Shown: in pieces, positions 11,172 to 24,500 of the stretch
Layout: the number at the start of each line of letters is the position of its first letter
How positions within the stretch are numbered: the stretch's first letter is position 1
Assembly (NCBI GenBank): GCA_037952775.1
Contig: JBANAY010000003.1
Coordinates: 31,310,001-31,374,000, forward strand
Direction: 5' to 3'
Source: Clonostachys chloroleuca
Taxonomy: Eukaryota; Ascomycota; Sordariomycetes; Hypocreales; Bionectriaceae
Length of the DNA stretch: 64,000 bases
Notes under the pieces: model-generated
What the model was told of the DNA's origin: nothing
The model's database searches: none
Seen by the model: the letters and a program-made list of their open reading frames with translations, nothing else
Made by a program: the position numbers and the translations under genes

Positions 11172-13573
11172 TCATCTCAACATCTTGAACGACTTGTTCG
11201 CCAAGGGTGACATCGCTCCCCCGTTCCCCACATTCCCACTGCTTCTCATCCGCCCGCCCCGGACGTGGGGTGTTTGAACACAAAACACACAAATGTAAAC
11301 TCTCGGTAACGTTCGCTGGGTGATTTTGATACAATGACCATGAAGCCACATCTCGCAGGAATCACTTTTCGTCAGATGTTAGAACTGGTTTCAAGCTTTG
11401 TTGGGGGGTCAGCACCTACCACCGGACCATATAGCCGTCATTCTCATCAGTGCCGTTCCGGTGACACACACATCGAATTTCCATTATGTCATTCAGACTG
11501 GCCGGCGACCGGCTGTTGCTACGCCTACTGATGTGGTTTGCTGATAATCGGTTGGCTCCAGCGCCTACCAGATGTCCTGAACGGTTTCTCCGGTTCTCGA
11601 CCAACTTGAGCAGCTCACTCGCAGCATCTCCCTCCTGATCATGGGGGTCGTTCATCAGTGTCTCGGCCTCACTTTCGACATCATGCGCGATGAGGATATT
11701 CGGTGTATCCGGAGCGTTGACCGTACTCGTGCTTCTATCGCTAATACTGCGCCTCGATGAATGGAATATAGAGCCTACAGGCTTCAAGGGATCTGGGAGG
11801 GCAAACGAGGTGTTAAAGGAGGAAGTGCGGCTAGGAATGATGATTGGTTCATCGTCGGAAGATGATTCGTCGCCCGAGCCGTTCCAAGACTGCGAGCCAT
11901 CCGACGAACGGCTCCTGATGGAATTCGCCCTGTTTTCATATATCGAATGCGCCGCTTCAGCCCGAGCACGTCCGTTGGAATCGATGGTGAACCGAATCGA
12001 AGCACTTGATATGCCCCGAGATGCAGATTCCGGAATAGAAGTCAGCCCTGAGAGTCGATGCCGTTTCAGTGGGGAAACCCTGCCCGAAGCTCTAGTACTA
12101 GGCCTCCCCGTTTCGATACCCGAGCCCGATCTTGTCTGTGAAGGAGGCCTGGCAACCGCAGTTTGATTCACGACCGGCCCTCGTCCAATTGACCTCCGTC
12201 CACGATTCTCGCTTTGACTTCTACCCAGGTTAGGGCGAGTAGGCACAGGTTTGACAGGTGACCTTGTTAATCGCCTGTCCGGCACATTGCCTTCGGTCAT
12301 ACTTTTGAAGCTCGCAGTTCGGCGAATACCATCGGCGGAAGGTACCCTAGCAGGGACCGAACGAACCGTGTTTCCTTGAAGTCCAAGGTTGGCAGATGGA
12401 TGGAAATCGGCGTCATCTAGTGATGTCTGAGGACGACTGAGCAGCATTCCTGGATCAACTGCCCCGGTATGGTTCAGAATTCCAAATGGATTTTCCGAAG
12501 CTGCGTCGAAGGAGGTGATTGTTGGATGGGTAGTTGTCGTGGCAGGCAACTGTTCAGGGGCTCGGGGCTTGGGAGCCAAGGCTCTTTCACGTCGAGGAGG
12601 CTGACGGATCGTCTCTTGGCTTGACGTCGGGGCTGTTTCTTGGGGGGTCTGAAAGAGAGGGGCCTCATTATTCCAATCGAATGATCCAGACGGACGGTGG
12701 TATGAGGTTCCAGGTTGGGGGAAGAGATTCTGAGCGGCGGCGCTAAAGTCCATGTCCATTGGGAGGTTCAATGTTGACGGATCCCAGAAGTTTTCTGGCG
12801 CTGTGACTGGAGCTGACATTGGGTAGCCAAAAAAGTCGCCCGTATGGCCCAGGAAGGCTTGCATCTCCGCCACTTGTGAAGGATCCATCAAGTCCGGCTG
12901 CCCAAAGCTCTGATCTTCTTGCATCTTGAGCCTGGGGGCAAGCTTACGCCTGCCCTTGTGTGTGGTAGGCGGGGGCGTGACAGTTTGAAGCGGATTGTCC
13001 CTCTTTGTTGCTACTCGCTTGGCTGGCGTTTCACTCGCTTGTTTCGGGGGCCGCGGATTCGATTGGGAGTAAGGCTTCGGTGCTTGCTCGTTGCGGAGAT
13101 CGGCCAAGTTAGTTGTGGGCAATTCCGAATTTATAGACTCGGCATACGGCAATTGTAGGTTGGTGTCGGGAGAAAGAAGTCCGTTGTAGGATGAAATTTC
13201 TGTCGCAGAACTCTCAGTAGACAGTAGTGCTTTGTTTCCAAGAGAATGGCCCGTATGCGTTATCGACACAGCGTCAAGAAAGGGGCCCTGGGTTGCTCGT
13301 AGGTTACCCGGGGTTGAGTTGAAGACGGAATAGTCCTCGGCAAATCGTGGCGTCCAGGAGGCACCGTCGTTAAACTGGCCTACTTGCTGCTTAGGGGTGC
13401 TGAGGACAGGACTGGGGAATGTGGCAGAGGTCGGGGTTTGTCTAGGGGTAGATGAGTGGGCGTTTGGATCCCCGAAGCTGTTGGAATAATGTCTGTCAGC
13501 TGAGACATTACATTACATATATGAGAGGTGATCTAGTAACGAGCTACCTGGAAGACAGTTGATCCCCACTCAT
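11172..13573 (-). CDS. Protein with C-terminal PHD finger
   Basis: Three exons on the minus strand: 13573-13548, 13477-11420 and 11364-11172, about 758 aa. The start is the MSGDQLSS exon joined in phase 2 to SFGDPNAH. The 55-nt last intron is supported because splicing restores YMVRCDSCEMWLHGHC. The finger is complete C4HC3: Cys678, Cys680, Cys695, Cys698, His703, Cys706, Cys720 and Cys723. PHD fingers of this type read the methylation state of histone H3 tails, so a chromatin role is likely. The preceding 670 residues are low-complexity and rich in Ser, Pro, Arg and Asn, with a basic KGRRKLAPRLK patch and an acidic Ser stretch (GDESSSDDEP). No SET, bromo or BAH domain is visible. Having the finger at the extreme C-terminus separates it from Set3- and Cti6-type proteins. 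The specific complex is not identifiable. Confidence 0.85.
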
Positions 13574-16500
13574 AGTAGCTCTACAGGTTCTCACTGGCAA
13601 GGGCTACCATACCAGTTACAATTATAATCGACCGAATGTTTCGTAGGCAACGGGATAACGTTGGATGTTCGGATCAAATTAGGTTTTGTTTGTTGTCTTG
13701 CCAGGGGTTGGTTGAATTAGATAGACGTTCGTAGGCCAAGGGTCGTGAAAGCGAAACAAAATGATTGATATCGGATATGCAGGAAGAAGAAAAGTATGCA
13801 ATGCAAGTCTAGGGTCGTAAAAGCTTCGGCTTATTATCCAAGAGTCATCAAAGGTCGTAAACAAAAGGCAAACAAGGTCTCTATTGTGGATGGTGGTTAG
13901 TGCATGTCCCCTCTGCAGCCCTACCAACCGAGATAGCAAAGGGAGAAGGAGTACGTACTTGCGGAAAGGAAGGAATCCGGTACACTTTGAACTGGCCGGC
14001 CGGTGCACAGAGTAGCCGGAAAGCAAAGCGCAGCACGACTCCTTTCGGGGGGAACAAGACTGAGTTAGCGCACAGCTCCCAGCTCAGGCTGTCCTGTCGA
14101 ATTGTCGCAATCAACGAGGCTGTCGTCTCGACCTCGGGAAGCTTGGTGAGAGGGGGAAGAGCTGCACAGGTCGCAAAATTGAGAGCTGGCGTGACCGACC
14201 AATGTTCCCTCGATTGGTGGTCGAGTGCTAGGCAGATACCTGTAAGACTTGGTGCTAAGCCTAAAGTGGCGCCAACTTCGATGGTGGGCGGGCTACTATC
14301 TCCCTTTCCAGTACACCTTAGACTGCCGCAATCTCGATCGCCGCATAGAGTTAAAAAGCCCAGAGACGGCGTAGAGACGGGACGAGGAGGCAGAAGTGTG
14401 TTTACTGAGAGTCTCCGGGCTCTAGAGTATCTCGGCTGTTGAAAGGGGGACTCTCTCTCAGGCAGACAGACGTACCTACCTTACCTAGCTGACATGGAAG
14501 GAAGCAGCCCTGGCTGTTGGCTGCGATGGGAGCTTGTGAATGGCTGGTGGATGGGCGGGAGAGGAGGAGACGGCAGCTCCAGGAACCCAAGGATTGGCTG
14601 CGATTGGCGCTTTCGTCACACTCAACTGCAAGTCGCTGCTGCTTACAGAAGCTCTAGCGGGGGCTGACTGAGCAAGAACACGCAGGAACCATCCACCATG
14701 GGAAACTACGCACCTTGTTCTGCATTGGCGGCTGCACCTAGATGGAACAGGAACGCTATCTTCTGCTGTAGTTGTCAACATCGTCCTCTCTCCATCATTT
14801 ACATCATTGTTTGCGTCGATAGGGAGATCTTCCATGTTATTCATCCGGTACCATGAAGAGGAGCAACTGGTGGTGCAGGCGCTAAGAACACCCGTGGGTG
14901 CGTCTTTGGTGTAGCACGCAGAGACACCAGGCCGGCTACGATAGCTTGGAGGCAATCAGATGCCCTCATCCCCGAGTACCAAGCTTGGTCTTCCCTGCGA
15001 ACATCGATTTTCCCTAAGAACAGCCGCCTGTAATGCAAAGGCGCATGCGAATTCTATGGAGCAACCCTTCTATCTGCTTGTCTCACGGTCACTCACCCCA
15101 GAAAAAAGACGGTAGAGTTGGATAATCCGAGACGGGCTATGTCGTTGTTGTGAGAAAGGAGAACCGCCTTGTCACCTGGCTTGTGTGATGCAACGAGCCG
15201 CTATTTGTCTCATACTGGAATAAAGGTCCATTAAATGCTCGGTTGGCTCCAACAAGAGGCGCCATTGTTGTTGATAGAGCTGTCAGAGCAGAGCTCTCAT
15301 TTCGCCACCGCAAACTCAATGGCGAAGCTCTCGTCCGGCCGTTACCAAACGTCAAAAGGCTAGAGATAACACCCCTTTCGGATGAATTAAACGGCCAAGC
15401 CACTCCGAGCGTCCGGGTACCAATGGCTGCTTGGTCATCACACCTGGGGCATTCCCCCGAAATTCTCAACCAAGTTAACAGAAGCAAAATAAGACAGACG
15501 AGATTGAGAGCTGCGTAGCCACAAATCTAGATCAACTTGCTGCGGGAATTCCCATGGCGAGATGGAAGCCAATCAGTCTTGTTGCCCCTGAGCTAACAAA
15601 CCTACGAAGTAAGCCCGGTCGCATCGCGAATACTCTATCATCGAATCATTCTAGCCTCCCGACTCAAGTGGCTTAGCTGGGTAGGTAGAAGTCGTGACTG
15701 CATATGGCGGTGCATGTGGCTATTCTCCAACTTTGCCGGGGAGCCAATCGTTCCGGCCTTAGCCAAACATACTCAAACACGGTGGCAACCACCAGACAAG
15801 TCGTCTAAACGGAGGAGTTTTATCCGCCCTCTTATCTATTCTGCCTAAGTTCCAGGCAAATACCAAATTTCTAACACTTATGATAGGATAGCCGATGGTG
15901 AGCCGAGGAGAGGCTACGATGGGGTTTGGTGCATTGGAGGAACGTCGATCCCCCATGACAGTCTCCCCCCGGCCGTCTGGCATTCTCATCCATCTAGCGT
16001 CTTTTATACTTCATCTCAAATGGCAGATGGTTCCTGACTATCAAGGAATTAAGTTCTCTTCGGACGAACTATTCGAACCAGGCAGCCCGGCCCGAAACGA
16101 TGGCCAGGCTGGTCGGAACCTTGATGAGTCACACATCAAAATGGGCCTTGATCCTGAGACTTGAGACGTCCTTGTCTCACTAAAATGTGCACATGTTCGT
16201 GACAAAGCCATGATCCTCACCATGGCATTGTCAAGCTGCCCCACCAAAATGTCAGTAGATCTCATTCCATTTGCCAAAGAGCGACCAAATTGGCTCGATC
16301 AATTGATGAATGCGGCCTGGTAGATTTCTGAGACAGTCTTAGCCCCTGGCAGGTTCGTCCCTACTTATTGCTGCTGATATTAGGAGTCAGTGGTCCGACA
16401 CTGGGTCCTAATTAGGACATTCATCACGCACCCATGAACGTCAAGCCAGCAAATACCAGAAGGTGGTTGTTGCAATCCTTGCAATCGGCTCCCCCTTCTC

Positions 16501-19500
16501 GAACAGAAATCTCCCGTTTGCGACATGATGATTGTTCTTTTATGGCGGTCGCCATGGACGAGAGCCCACCCCCTCCCCAGATTTACGTTGCATACGCTTC
16601 CTCTTCCAGACATCCGGCCTGATTTGGACAGCATCAAGTCCCTACCTGCAATCACCGAGGGTTCCATCCCCGGCTCGTCGTCGCATCATAGCAACCCCAA
16701 TATAGCTTGTATGTACATCCAAACCTGATGAATGTGGCCGTGGATGCCAGGGCCCAGTCTCCGAGCCAGTAATAGCTTCACGGTAAGTCATTGCTACGTA
16801 GGTATGCATTCTGGACGTCGATCAGACAGCCGGTGAAGTGCATCGCCTCCAGAGGGGCATCTTACCCCGGGCCGGTGGTGCGACGCAGCGGAAGGGGCGG
16901 ACAAGATGAGGATTCCCTCATCCGTCGGGACATGTCGGACGCGCAGCAAAAGTTTCTCTGTGCCCTCCATCGTGCCTGTCGACGTGTCTGACGATACAGA
17001 GTATAACACACCGACACCCCTCCCGAAGCAGCCTAGTCGGCAGGCTTGGCCAAGCTGACTTGGGCTCATCCTTTTGTTATCATGGAGGAGGTTGACGCTC
17101 ATCGGCGCCTTGGGGGGTCAGCCTGGGCCTGGGGTCGGCGACGGCCACATCCACATCGCCGGTGGCTCTTTGCGAATTTACGGGACCAGGACGGTGCGGC
17201 TGGCTCTCAACGCCAACGAAGTGCAGACCCGTTTGGTGCGATCCGGACAGGCAACATGCTGGATCAAACGCGCTGCGGGCTACCTAAGCCGCGATTCCAG
17301 CAAGTCTTGATGGTACACGTGTAATCGCGGTGAGTGGCTGACCCTCAGCCACTAACGACGCAAGCGAAAAGCTCAAGACCTGCTCCTTGTTCCGGGTGCT
17401 AACTCCACAAGACACCCTACCCTCTTTGCTGGTGCTCCATGTCGAGGCCAGGTCAGGGACATGGGCAGTTGAGCAACTGCCTGCAGGCCCTGCTGGCTCT
17501 GGGCCAAACGGCATTTCTCCTGTTCCGATCCATCTCCCTTCGACCGTGTGTGGGGGTAAGACGATGTACATGCAAGACGAAATCCCAGATGCACGCCCAT
17601 TGTTCGCAAGCAGACCCGGTCGCGGTGCCTGGCGTCCCGTCACAATGTATATGCCATGTCGGTACAAGCCCGGGCTGCATGCTGTCAGCCAAAAGGGTCA
17701 AGCTTTCCAAGGTCTTCTCAAATGGGCAGTGAATGGTGGTGTGCCTCCTCCGCACCTTTCCTGAGCAAGGTAAGTGGTCAGGTAAAGTTTGCTGGCCCCC
17801 ATGTTTCAAGATTTCTGGATTCACATCACATCCGCCCCTCCTCATCGGCCAACAGAATACGAACGATCTCGCCCCTTGCATGTTTAATTCTCGAACTAGG
17901 GGAACCCTGTTCGTCGACACTCTCCCTCCCCCTGGACCCGTGGGCCGTCCGCCTTGCACATGCGATAAACTAGCCAACGATTGCGACAGCGGCAGCAGGC
18001 TGTCTAGCTGTATCGACTAGTATCACAAGAAGCAAGTATGACGGCACTAATGTGATACGACCATCCTGGGACCTGGTCCTTCAACTCTTGGACGCTCTCT
18101 CTTCCCTCTCTCCAAGAATTACTAGCACCACCCTGTCAGAGAACCTCGTAGGGCTCTCTTCCCCGAGGAGCCCACACCCAGGATTTTCCTGCCCAAAGCA
18201 ACATGTCATCGATCGAATTAGTCCGAAAGCCCCGAACCCCTCCTTGAGCCCCAAGAGTGTGCATATTCGTTATACTTGCCCTTTTGGGGACGAGAAGGAT
18301 TCGAGGACGTACAGGTGTGAGCCGCGCACCGAGGCGACACTAAGTGAAAGGTATGCCTATCAGTCGAGGCGGCCATCATGGGATCGCCCAGCCCAATCAA
18401 CGGTGCCCGTCACATTTTCTCTGGGTCGGTGTGCAAACCGAACCCGCACGCGCAGCTCGCCAGTGCATTCAACCATCCCAAGATGCAGCAAGGGTCATTA
18501 CCTGCCGCTCTCCTCCAGAGTCAGGAGTCCGAGTATACCCGACCTGCATGACTTCGTGCATCTTCGTGGATGCTGCCCTTTCAGCGCAAGAAAAAAAAAA
18601 TTCGTTGTCGTTCAGGTGACGGAGCACCTGTGCGTGCTAGAGCACAGGGCGGCAGGGACACTAACCACAGCGCCTTGTGGGCTTCTGATGGGCACATCAG
18701 TGGGCGGCTACCGACGTCTGGCCCCAGTCCCTGTTGCTGCTGCGACTGATTAGGGGAGGTCGGTAGGCAGTCCGGGATCATGATTGGAGTACCTGCCAAC
18801 ACCCTCACGGCTGGAACCTCTATGAGTGGTACCCCAATGGGCACAGGCCGACATTACGGGACGTCCAGCCTAGTAGAAATCGAGAAACAGGATGCCCTTT
18901 CGAGCACACGAAGAGACACCAGACACCAGACGTTTGGGTTTGAGTAATCCTGGGGCATGAGAAAGGGAAATCATGACGAGGAACCTGTAAGTTGCTTGAC
19001 AGGAGTCATCTTTCAGTGCAATTTTTTTTTAATCTAGATACTACTATACTAAGATTTTGGCTGGCCAGCAGACCCGTAGATTGATTTTCCTTAATAGCCA
19101 TTTCGTAACATCCAAACATGATAATAGTCGAGTCGAGAAAAAGAAAAACAGGAAAACAACATACCAAAAGACAACAAACGATGTAGAATCCTTTCCAAGT
19201 CTACCTAATATCTACCTACTAGTGCCCTTTTTTCTCTAATGAAAACTCCGCGGCAAAAAAAAAAAAAAAAAAAAAAAAGGACTCGATCCAAGGGACAGGA
19301 CCCCTTGGGTCCCACAACCAAGTAGAGAGGGTGTGAGAAGGGGAAACCCCAGGCTTCCGGTTTCATCACACCTGTAAATAGTAGTTGTGAGAAGAGGGGT
19401 CAGTGAGTGAGAGAGTGAGAGAGAGGTATTGTTGAAAACGTCGAGGCCAATGCAAAAGCCATCCCATGCCCATTTCCGTATCAGTCGTTCCTTCATGCGC

Positions 19501-19584
19501 CCATCGCCAGGATGTACTGGGTTTTTGTACCGAGCCCCAGGCCCAGTTTGGTACCCATATTATCGATGGTCAACACTCGATGGA
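13574..19584. other. About 6-kb non-coding interval between two regulator genes
   Basis: No exon with a recognisable family motif was found on either strand. Frames such as 18052-18753 (+) and 17453-17977 (-) are rich in Ser/Arg/Pro/Cys without pattern and overlap each other. The interval holds the upstream region of the PHD gene (left) and the 3' flank of the Rua1-type gene (right). It has many short tacctacc/ctagg motifs and two long A runs. It could contain non-coding transcripts, but nothing in the sequence proves that. Confidence 0.4.
19255..19278 (+). repeat. Poly(A) run of 24 bases
   Basis: An uninterrupted run of 24 A on the + strand downstream of the Rua1-type stop codon. Its true length is unreliable given the homopolymer problems elsewhere in the window. 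Confidence 0.9.
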
Positions 19585-21551
19585 TTAAATCATATTGGGG
19601 TAGGGGTCGTTTGCGAGCAGAGCCTGCGGCATCTGGGTCGGCATGAGAGCGTGGTGGTGATGGTGGTGGTGAGGATGGCAGGAAACATGGGGCACGGTGG
19701 TGGCCGGCATCTGCGTGGTTGTGATGGGCGACGAGGTCGGGTGCGGTGTCACAGCCTGGTCGCCCCTGCTCATCTTATGGATAGCCGGAGCAGGGAGTCC
19801 TCGGTTGTTGCTGCTACCACGTCGTCTCTTGGCCGAGTCTTTGGCTTTGGCGTGGGAGTGACACTGCGAGCCTCAGGTTAGCGATACGTAATTCAACTTT
19901 TTTTTCTCTTTTATTTGCTTTTTTGAGGGAATGTGCGATGCCTGTACATACCTTGTAAGCGTGTCTGAACCAAGTGGTCCCCTTCTTCTTGCTGCTCACG
20001 AGAGCAATCCACTCGTTACAGCTGCCGCACAGACCCTCCCAGACGTCCGGGTTTCCATCCATGCGCCGCGTCTCGAGAGGCTGCTGGAAGGAGCTGCCAG
20101 TCGCGGCGCTGATACCGTGGGAGAAAGACTTGTCGTACCAGTAGGCCGAGTTCTTGAGGACCAGCCATCGTCCGGGCTTGCAGATACCGCACCAGCCCTC
20201 GCGCTTGTTGCCATGTCCACGGACCCACCGAGGGGTATACAGGTCGCCCTCGAATCTCAGGTCCTGCTCTCGGGGCATCATGTCGGGGTCGGAGGGGTTC
20301 ATGTCTTCCTCGGGAGGGGCTTCCTGCTCCTCGTTGAGAGCACCGAACAAGTCCGGGGGCTCGGACAGCTCAGCGAAGCGGCGGTGGAGGGAATGAGCGT
20401 CAGCGTTGCTCTGGAGCATTCTGAAGAGACCGTGTGACATTAGAGGAGCAGGGGCGTCGTATGGTCGGGCGTCACTCTGAAGAGTCTGCGAGGGTAGTTG
20501 AGTAGGTAGGAGCATGCTGTTCCTCTGGCTCTGAACTGTAGGTCCGCAACTCATGAGGAATGGGGGCTGTGCGTGTGCTATGTCAAGACCATGTGTCAGT
20601 GGGAGGTAGTTCCCGGGGGGATGAGAGGGGAGGGAAAGATCGCGCAAGGACATACGCTGTTGGTGCACACCGTGGGCTTCTTGTCCGGGGTGGTACACAA
20701 AGGGCGATTGGCGGCGGTTTGACATGGTGCCATAGGATCCTGTAGACCATCGCTTCGCGTTTCTTGGGGTCTCAATGCTGTAGGGCGCGGATCGAATGCT
20801 GGGTCGCGGCGAAGGGGATGCTCGTCCACGGCTCTGAGTCCGGGCAATATCAGGACGGCAGCCCTGTGCTGTCATGCGTGGAGAAGCCACGGGAGAGAGA
20901 TGGGTGGAAGACATCCAAGAAGTGCGGTTGGATGGTGGGGGGTAGTCTGAGCAGAAAGAAGGCGCGTCGGAGAGAGCTGTTGAAAAGTCGTCGTAAGACT
21001 GCATATCTGACAAGGCACCAGAAGTAGACATGGTGAAGGACGAGCCAGATATTCTACGAGAGTGGGCGACGTCGTCAAAGTTCATCTGGTATGAATTTTG
21101 GTACCCCTCCTGGTGCTCCAGGTCGAGAATAGGAATGGCTTCTTCGGTATGAAAGTCCTGGCACATTCGCATGTCTTGTCCAGCTCCAGCTCCGTGGAAG
21201 TGTTGGAACTGTCCGTCATATGATTTTTGGGCCCAAAAGTCTAGCGATGGCATGTTAGTGGGGGGGTTTTCATGAGCAAGAGATGATTCTGGTGCGCTAC
21301 TTACTCTCCTCCCCCGTCGCCGGAGGCTGAATTTCCTTGTGTGCAGACATTGGTCGCGAAGGTGTTTCGCTGGGAGTTTGGTGTACTGATGATGAATCCA
21401 GAGAAGGCTGTGAGATTTGGTCCATGGGCATGCAGAAGTTGAAGCCCCCAGCCATGGTAGTGGGTGTAAGTCCTTGTTGAGATGCTGGCGTTGACCATGC
21501 CTCCTGAGGCGTTGGTACTTCAACCTTACATGAGACGTCGTCTTCTGACAT
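19585..21551 (-). CDS. Rua1/Meu26-type transcription regulator with zinc-binding C-terminus
   Basis: Minus-strand exons 21551-21305, 21240-20656, 20577-19952 and 19863-19585 give about 578 aa. If the 78-nt stop-free intron 20655-20578 is retained, the product is 604 aa. The start MSEDDVSCKVEVP is the first ATG of the first exon. The C-terminal third carries the Rua1 C-terminal domain: LYTPRWVRGHGNKREGWCGIC, then the RWLVLKNSAYWYDKSFSHGIS block, then GLCGSCNEWI, then WFRHAYK, and after the last intron CHSHAKAKDSAKRRRG. The paired CxxC and CxH motifs look zinc-binding. The best-known family member, Ustilago Rua1, is a regulator of secondary metabolism, and Meu26 is meiotically up-regulated in fission yeast. 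The N-terminal 380 residues are Ser/Pro/Gln-rich and probably disordered. The tail has a run of seven His. Very long flanking non-coding DNA on both sides fits a developmentally regulated transcription factor. Confidence 0.85.
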
Positions 21552-24500
21552 TGTGATACAAGGAGGTGTCTGAGGTGCTTCTTGGGTATAGAGGGTAGGG
21601 TCAGGATTGGATGTGAAGAAGGCTCGTTGGAACTTGGAGCGTCTTCAGATGGGGTAATGGTCAGTTAATAGTCGTGATGGGTCATAAGAGGAGGACATGT
21701 AAAAAACAGAAGAGAACATACAACTTCAGATGAGCCGAATCCATGACGGAAGAACTGGGCAAGGTATACTACTTTAATGAGAGGCTGTAGGACTGGGGAT
21801 TGCAAGGTCAGCGAGTGGCCCCCACAGGAGAAGTACAGGCGGACAGCTCATGTCAACACCACATCATCTAGCGCGGGTCTAGGCATGCATAACTTACTCG
21901 ATTATGGGGTATCGTGCCTTAATCAGGCTTGCTTCTGATGTACTGAGGTCGAGACAAGGAAGCGTGGAGCTGGAAGAGCGAGCCGAGTACCTGACCCGGC
22001 AAGAAAAAGACTCGTAAGGGAGGGGCGAATTTCCAATTAAGGCAATGAAGAGGTAAAAAGAAAAACCGTGACGAGAGAGTGATTGACGCGAGGTGCTGGG
22101 TGGTTTAATGAGAGAGAACGGGTTGGCTCTCTCGAGGGAGTGAGTAGGTAATGTACCTATATGATGATTTGTATTATAGACGGTAGGATTTAGCTGAGCG
22201 AGCGAATAAGATCCGGGGCAGAGTAGAAAGAAAATAATGTCGAGAATACGTATAACGAAAACGGGACAAAAGGAATATAGAGGGGAGGGTGTAGCCGGGT
22301 GCTCGAGGAGGTATAAGACGAGATGTTGTACAGCTGTCGACGCCAGTAGAGGCATCATCCTTGCGCCCACAGCCTGCTTGGGATGTTCCAGGCAAGGAGA
22401 GGCGGGGGCGTGACATCTCCTCCTAATCTGCAAGACCGGGATGAGCGACGTTGGCCGGGACCCGCACCTACAAGCCCAGGCGGTCTTGGTGTGTTACATG
22501 TTTGTTGTCGATGAGGAGAGAGTGAGATGCGCTCTGGAGCCAGGGTCAAGGGGGTTGCGACGGCTCAGGGTCCAAGGTCCAAGGGGGGGTGGGCGTGGAA
22601 GAAAGCTGGGTCTGCAAGAAGAAGCACAACACATCGGTCCGGGTACCCTGGGATTCGCACCAGGAGCGGCTTTCCCAGCGATGCTAAAGAGTGCCGCGAA
22701 TCGTGCATGCAACCGGGCCAGGTGAAGTGAGTTCCCACTCATGACAATGGGCTGGGCCATGCACTGCAACACCGGCCAAGATGCACTCTGGGGTGGAGAG
22801 TTGAGTGCTCCCCAGCCCGCGCACGGCAGTTTCGTGCGCTGGCCGGCCATTGGCTCATGGCCTGGAGCGATGCGCTAGCGTCCTCGTCTGGCCATCCGAG
22901 CCCTGTACGCGAGCAGGACGGTGTCTGGACATGGATGGAAAGACGGGGTAAGGGAAGGCAGCGCAAGAGAGAGAAGAGCTGTCAAGACACCCAACGAGGG
23001 GTCATGTGCGCGAGGTAGCTGTCAATCTGCCCGGCCAGGTTGATGCCTCCCGGCTGAGATGATGGACGGCGATCCGGGCCTCCGTCTGTATGCACAGTCG
23101 CAGCTTAGGGAGCTGTCTAGCAGCAGGCTGGCTCCAGAGGGCGATCCACACTGGAACCGCACTTTCCCTACAGGCTATTACGGCAGCGTACAAATCCTCC
23201 GACTCACCCCACTGGCGGCAAGTGCGACTGACTGACTGCCTCTAGCACTCGCTGATGGTGGCCGCTATCAAACGTTCCTGGATTGCAGGGTGAGTTAATC
23301 TAAGAATAACCGGCACTGGCCATCAAGGCGAAGACCCTCCAGATCGCCGACAACAGAGCCGGGCTACGTAATTTGACAGCGAATCTTGTAACAGATCCTT
23401 GTTTGGTCAGCCGCGAATTAAACTCGGCGTTCTCGACTCAGAAACCTGGAGTTTGGGCACCATTTGGTGCTCGTATTGGCTTTCTTTTTCTGCTTGCATT
23501 TCTGCACGTTGCTTTTTCGCACGAGCTGTCAGTTCAAACAAGCCAGTCACAGAAACCCGATCCTGCCTCACTCACATCACCATGAGGGCTGCCGATAGGC
23601 AGAGTAAATAGGGTCCGGCCGGGAACTGGCACCAAAGGGCCAAAAGGGCGGGGCCTAACGAAGTGTGTGGAGTGTGCAAAATACGAGCTCATTGGAGATT
23701 TGTGTCGATGGGAAGCCATGGCTTTCCTTGCCACACTCGGCCTAAGCAGGAGAGCGTCGCACACACGGCTGCTGGTAGACCACAAGGAGCAGAGGTTGGC
23801 CCGTCATGGCGACGCATGCCAACTGCCGACAAAGGTTAGCAGGATCATGTGTGAATGTAATGTCGCGCCATAGCGTGAGCATCACGCCCACTGAGCACGA
23901 GCATCGGCCGTATATCGAAGTGAAAACCAACCAATGGTGCCGGCGAGGACGGACGCGAGCAACACGCACGTCGGCGTTAGAGTGCGAGGCGGCAGGACTG
24001 AGTTGGTACCTACAGTACCTCCGTTCCGACGTGCTGCCTACAACCTACCGAACCTAGAGCAGACTGCTACCTTGGAGGCTGGGCACGCACAAGTACAGTA
24101 TGTGACACGCACATCTCTCCGCCATGCCATACCATCCCATCGCCTCCTCCTGACGTACACGTTGGCACAGGTACCGCGAGTATAAGTGCCTATACGCCGT
24201 CGATTTCTAGGTGGCTAGTGCGGTTGAGGAGGGCATCCATCCATCCACAACTGCCCAGCAGTAGTCATAGCACCACTACTACCGGCGCAGAGGTCATCGG
24301 TCGGTCTTGTTTTTCCTCGTTGACAGCCTCTGGGCGGAGGAGGGGCACAACAGAAGCGTGCGTCATGATTTGACGCCTGCCTCAGCCCAATGCCAGGGCC
24401 GGTTCAGTAAATCTAGCCCCCTCTGGGTAAAGCTTGCGCATCGGTGCCCTCCCATTGGCTGGCAGACGGCACTCAACGACGTTGGGCTTGTCTCAGATCT

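Noticed and set aside
17453..17977. 174-codon minus-strand frame
   Set aside because: No domain or conserved pattern, and it overlaps several equally long frames on both strands.
18052..18753. 233-codon + strand frame
   Set aside because: Composition is random-looking (Ser/Arg/Pro/Cys), there is no motif, and other frames of similar length overlap in this GC-rich DNA.
22620..22710. tRNA-like T-arm on the minus strand (stem CCTGG/CCAGG with GCGAAT loop)
   Set aside because: No acceptor stem pairing, no D-arm and a wrong T-loop sequence. It cannot be folded into a tRNA by hand.
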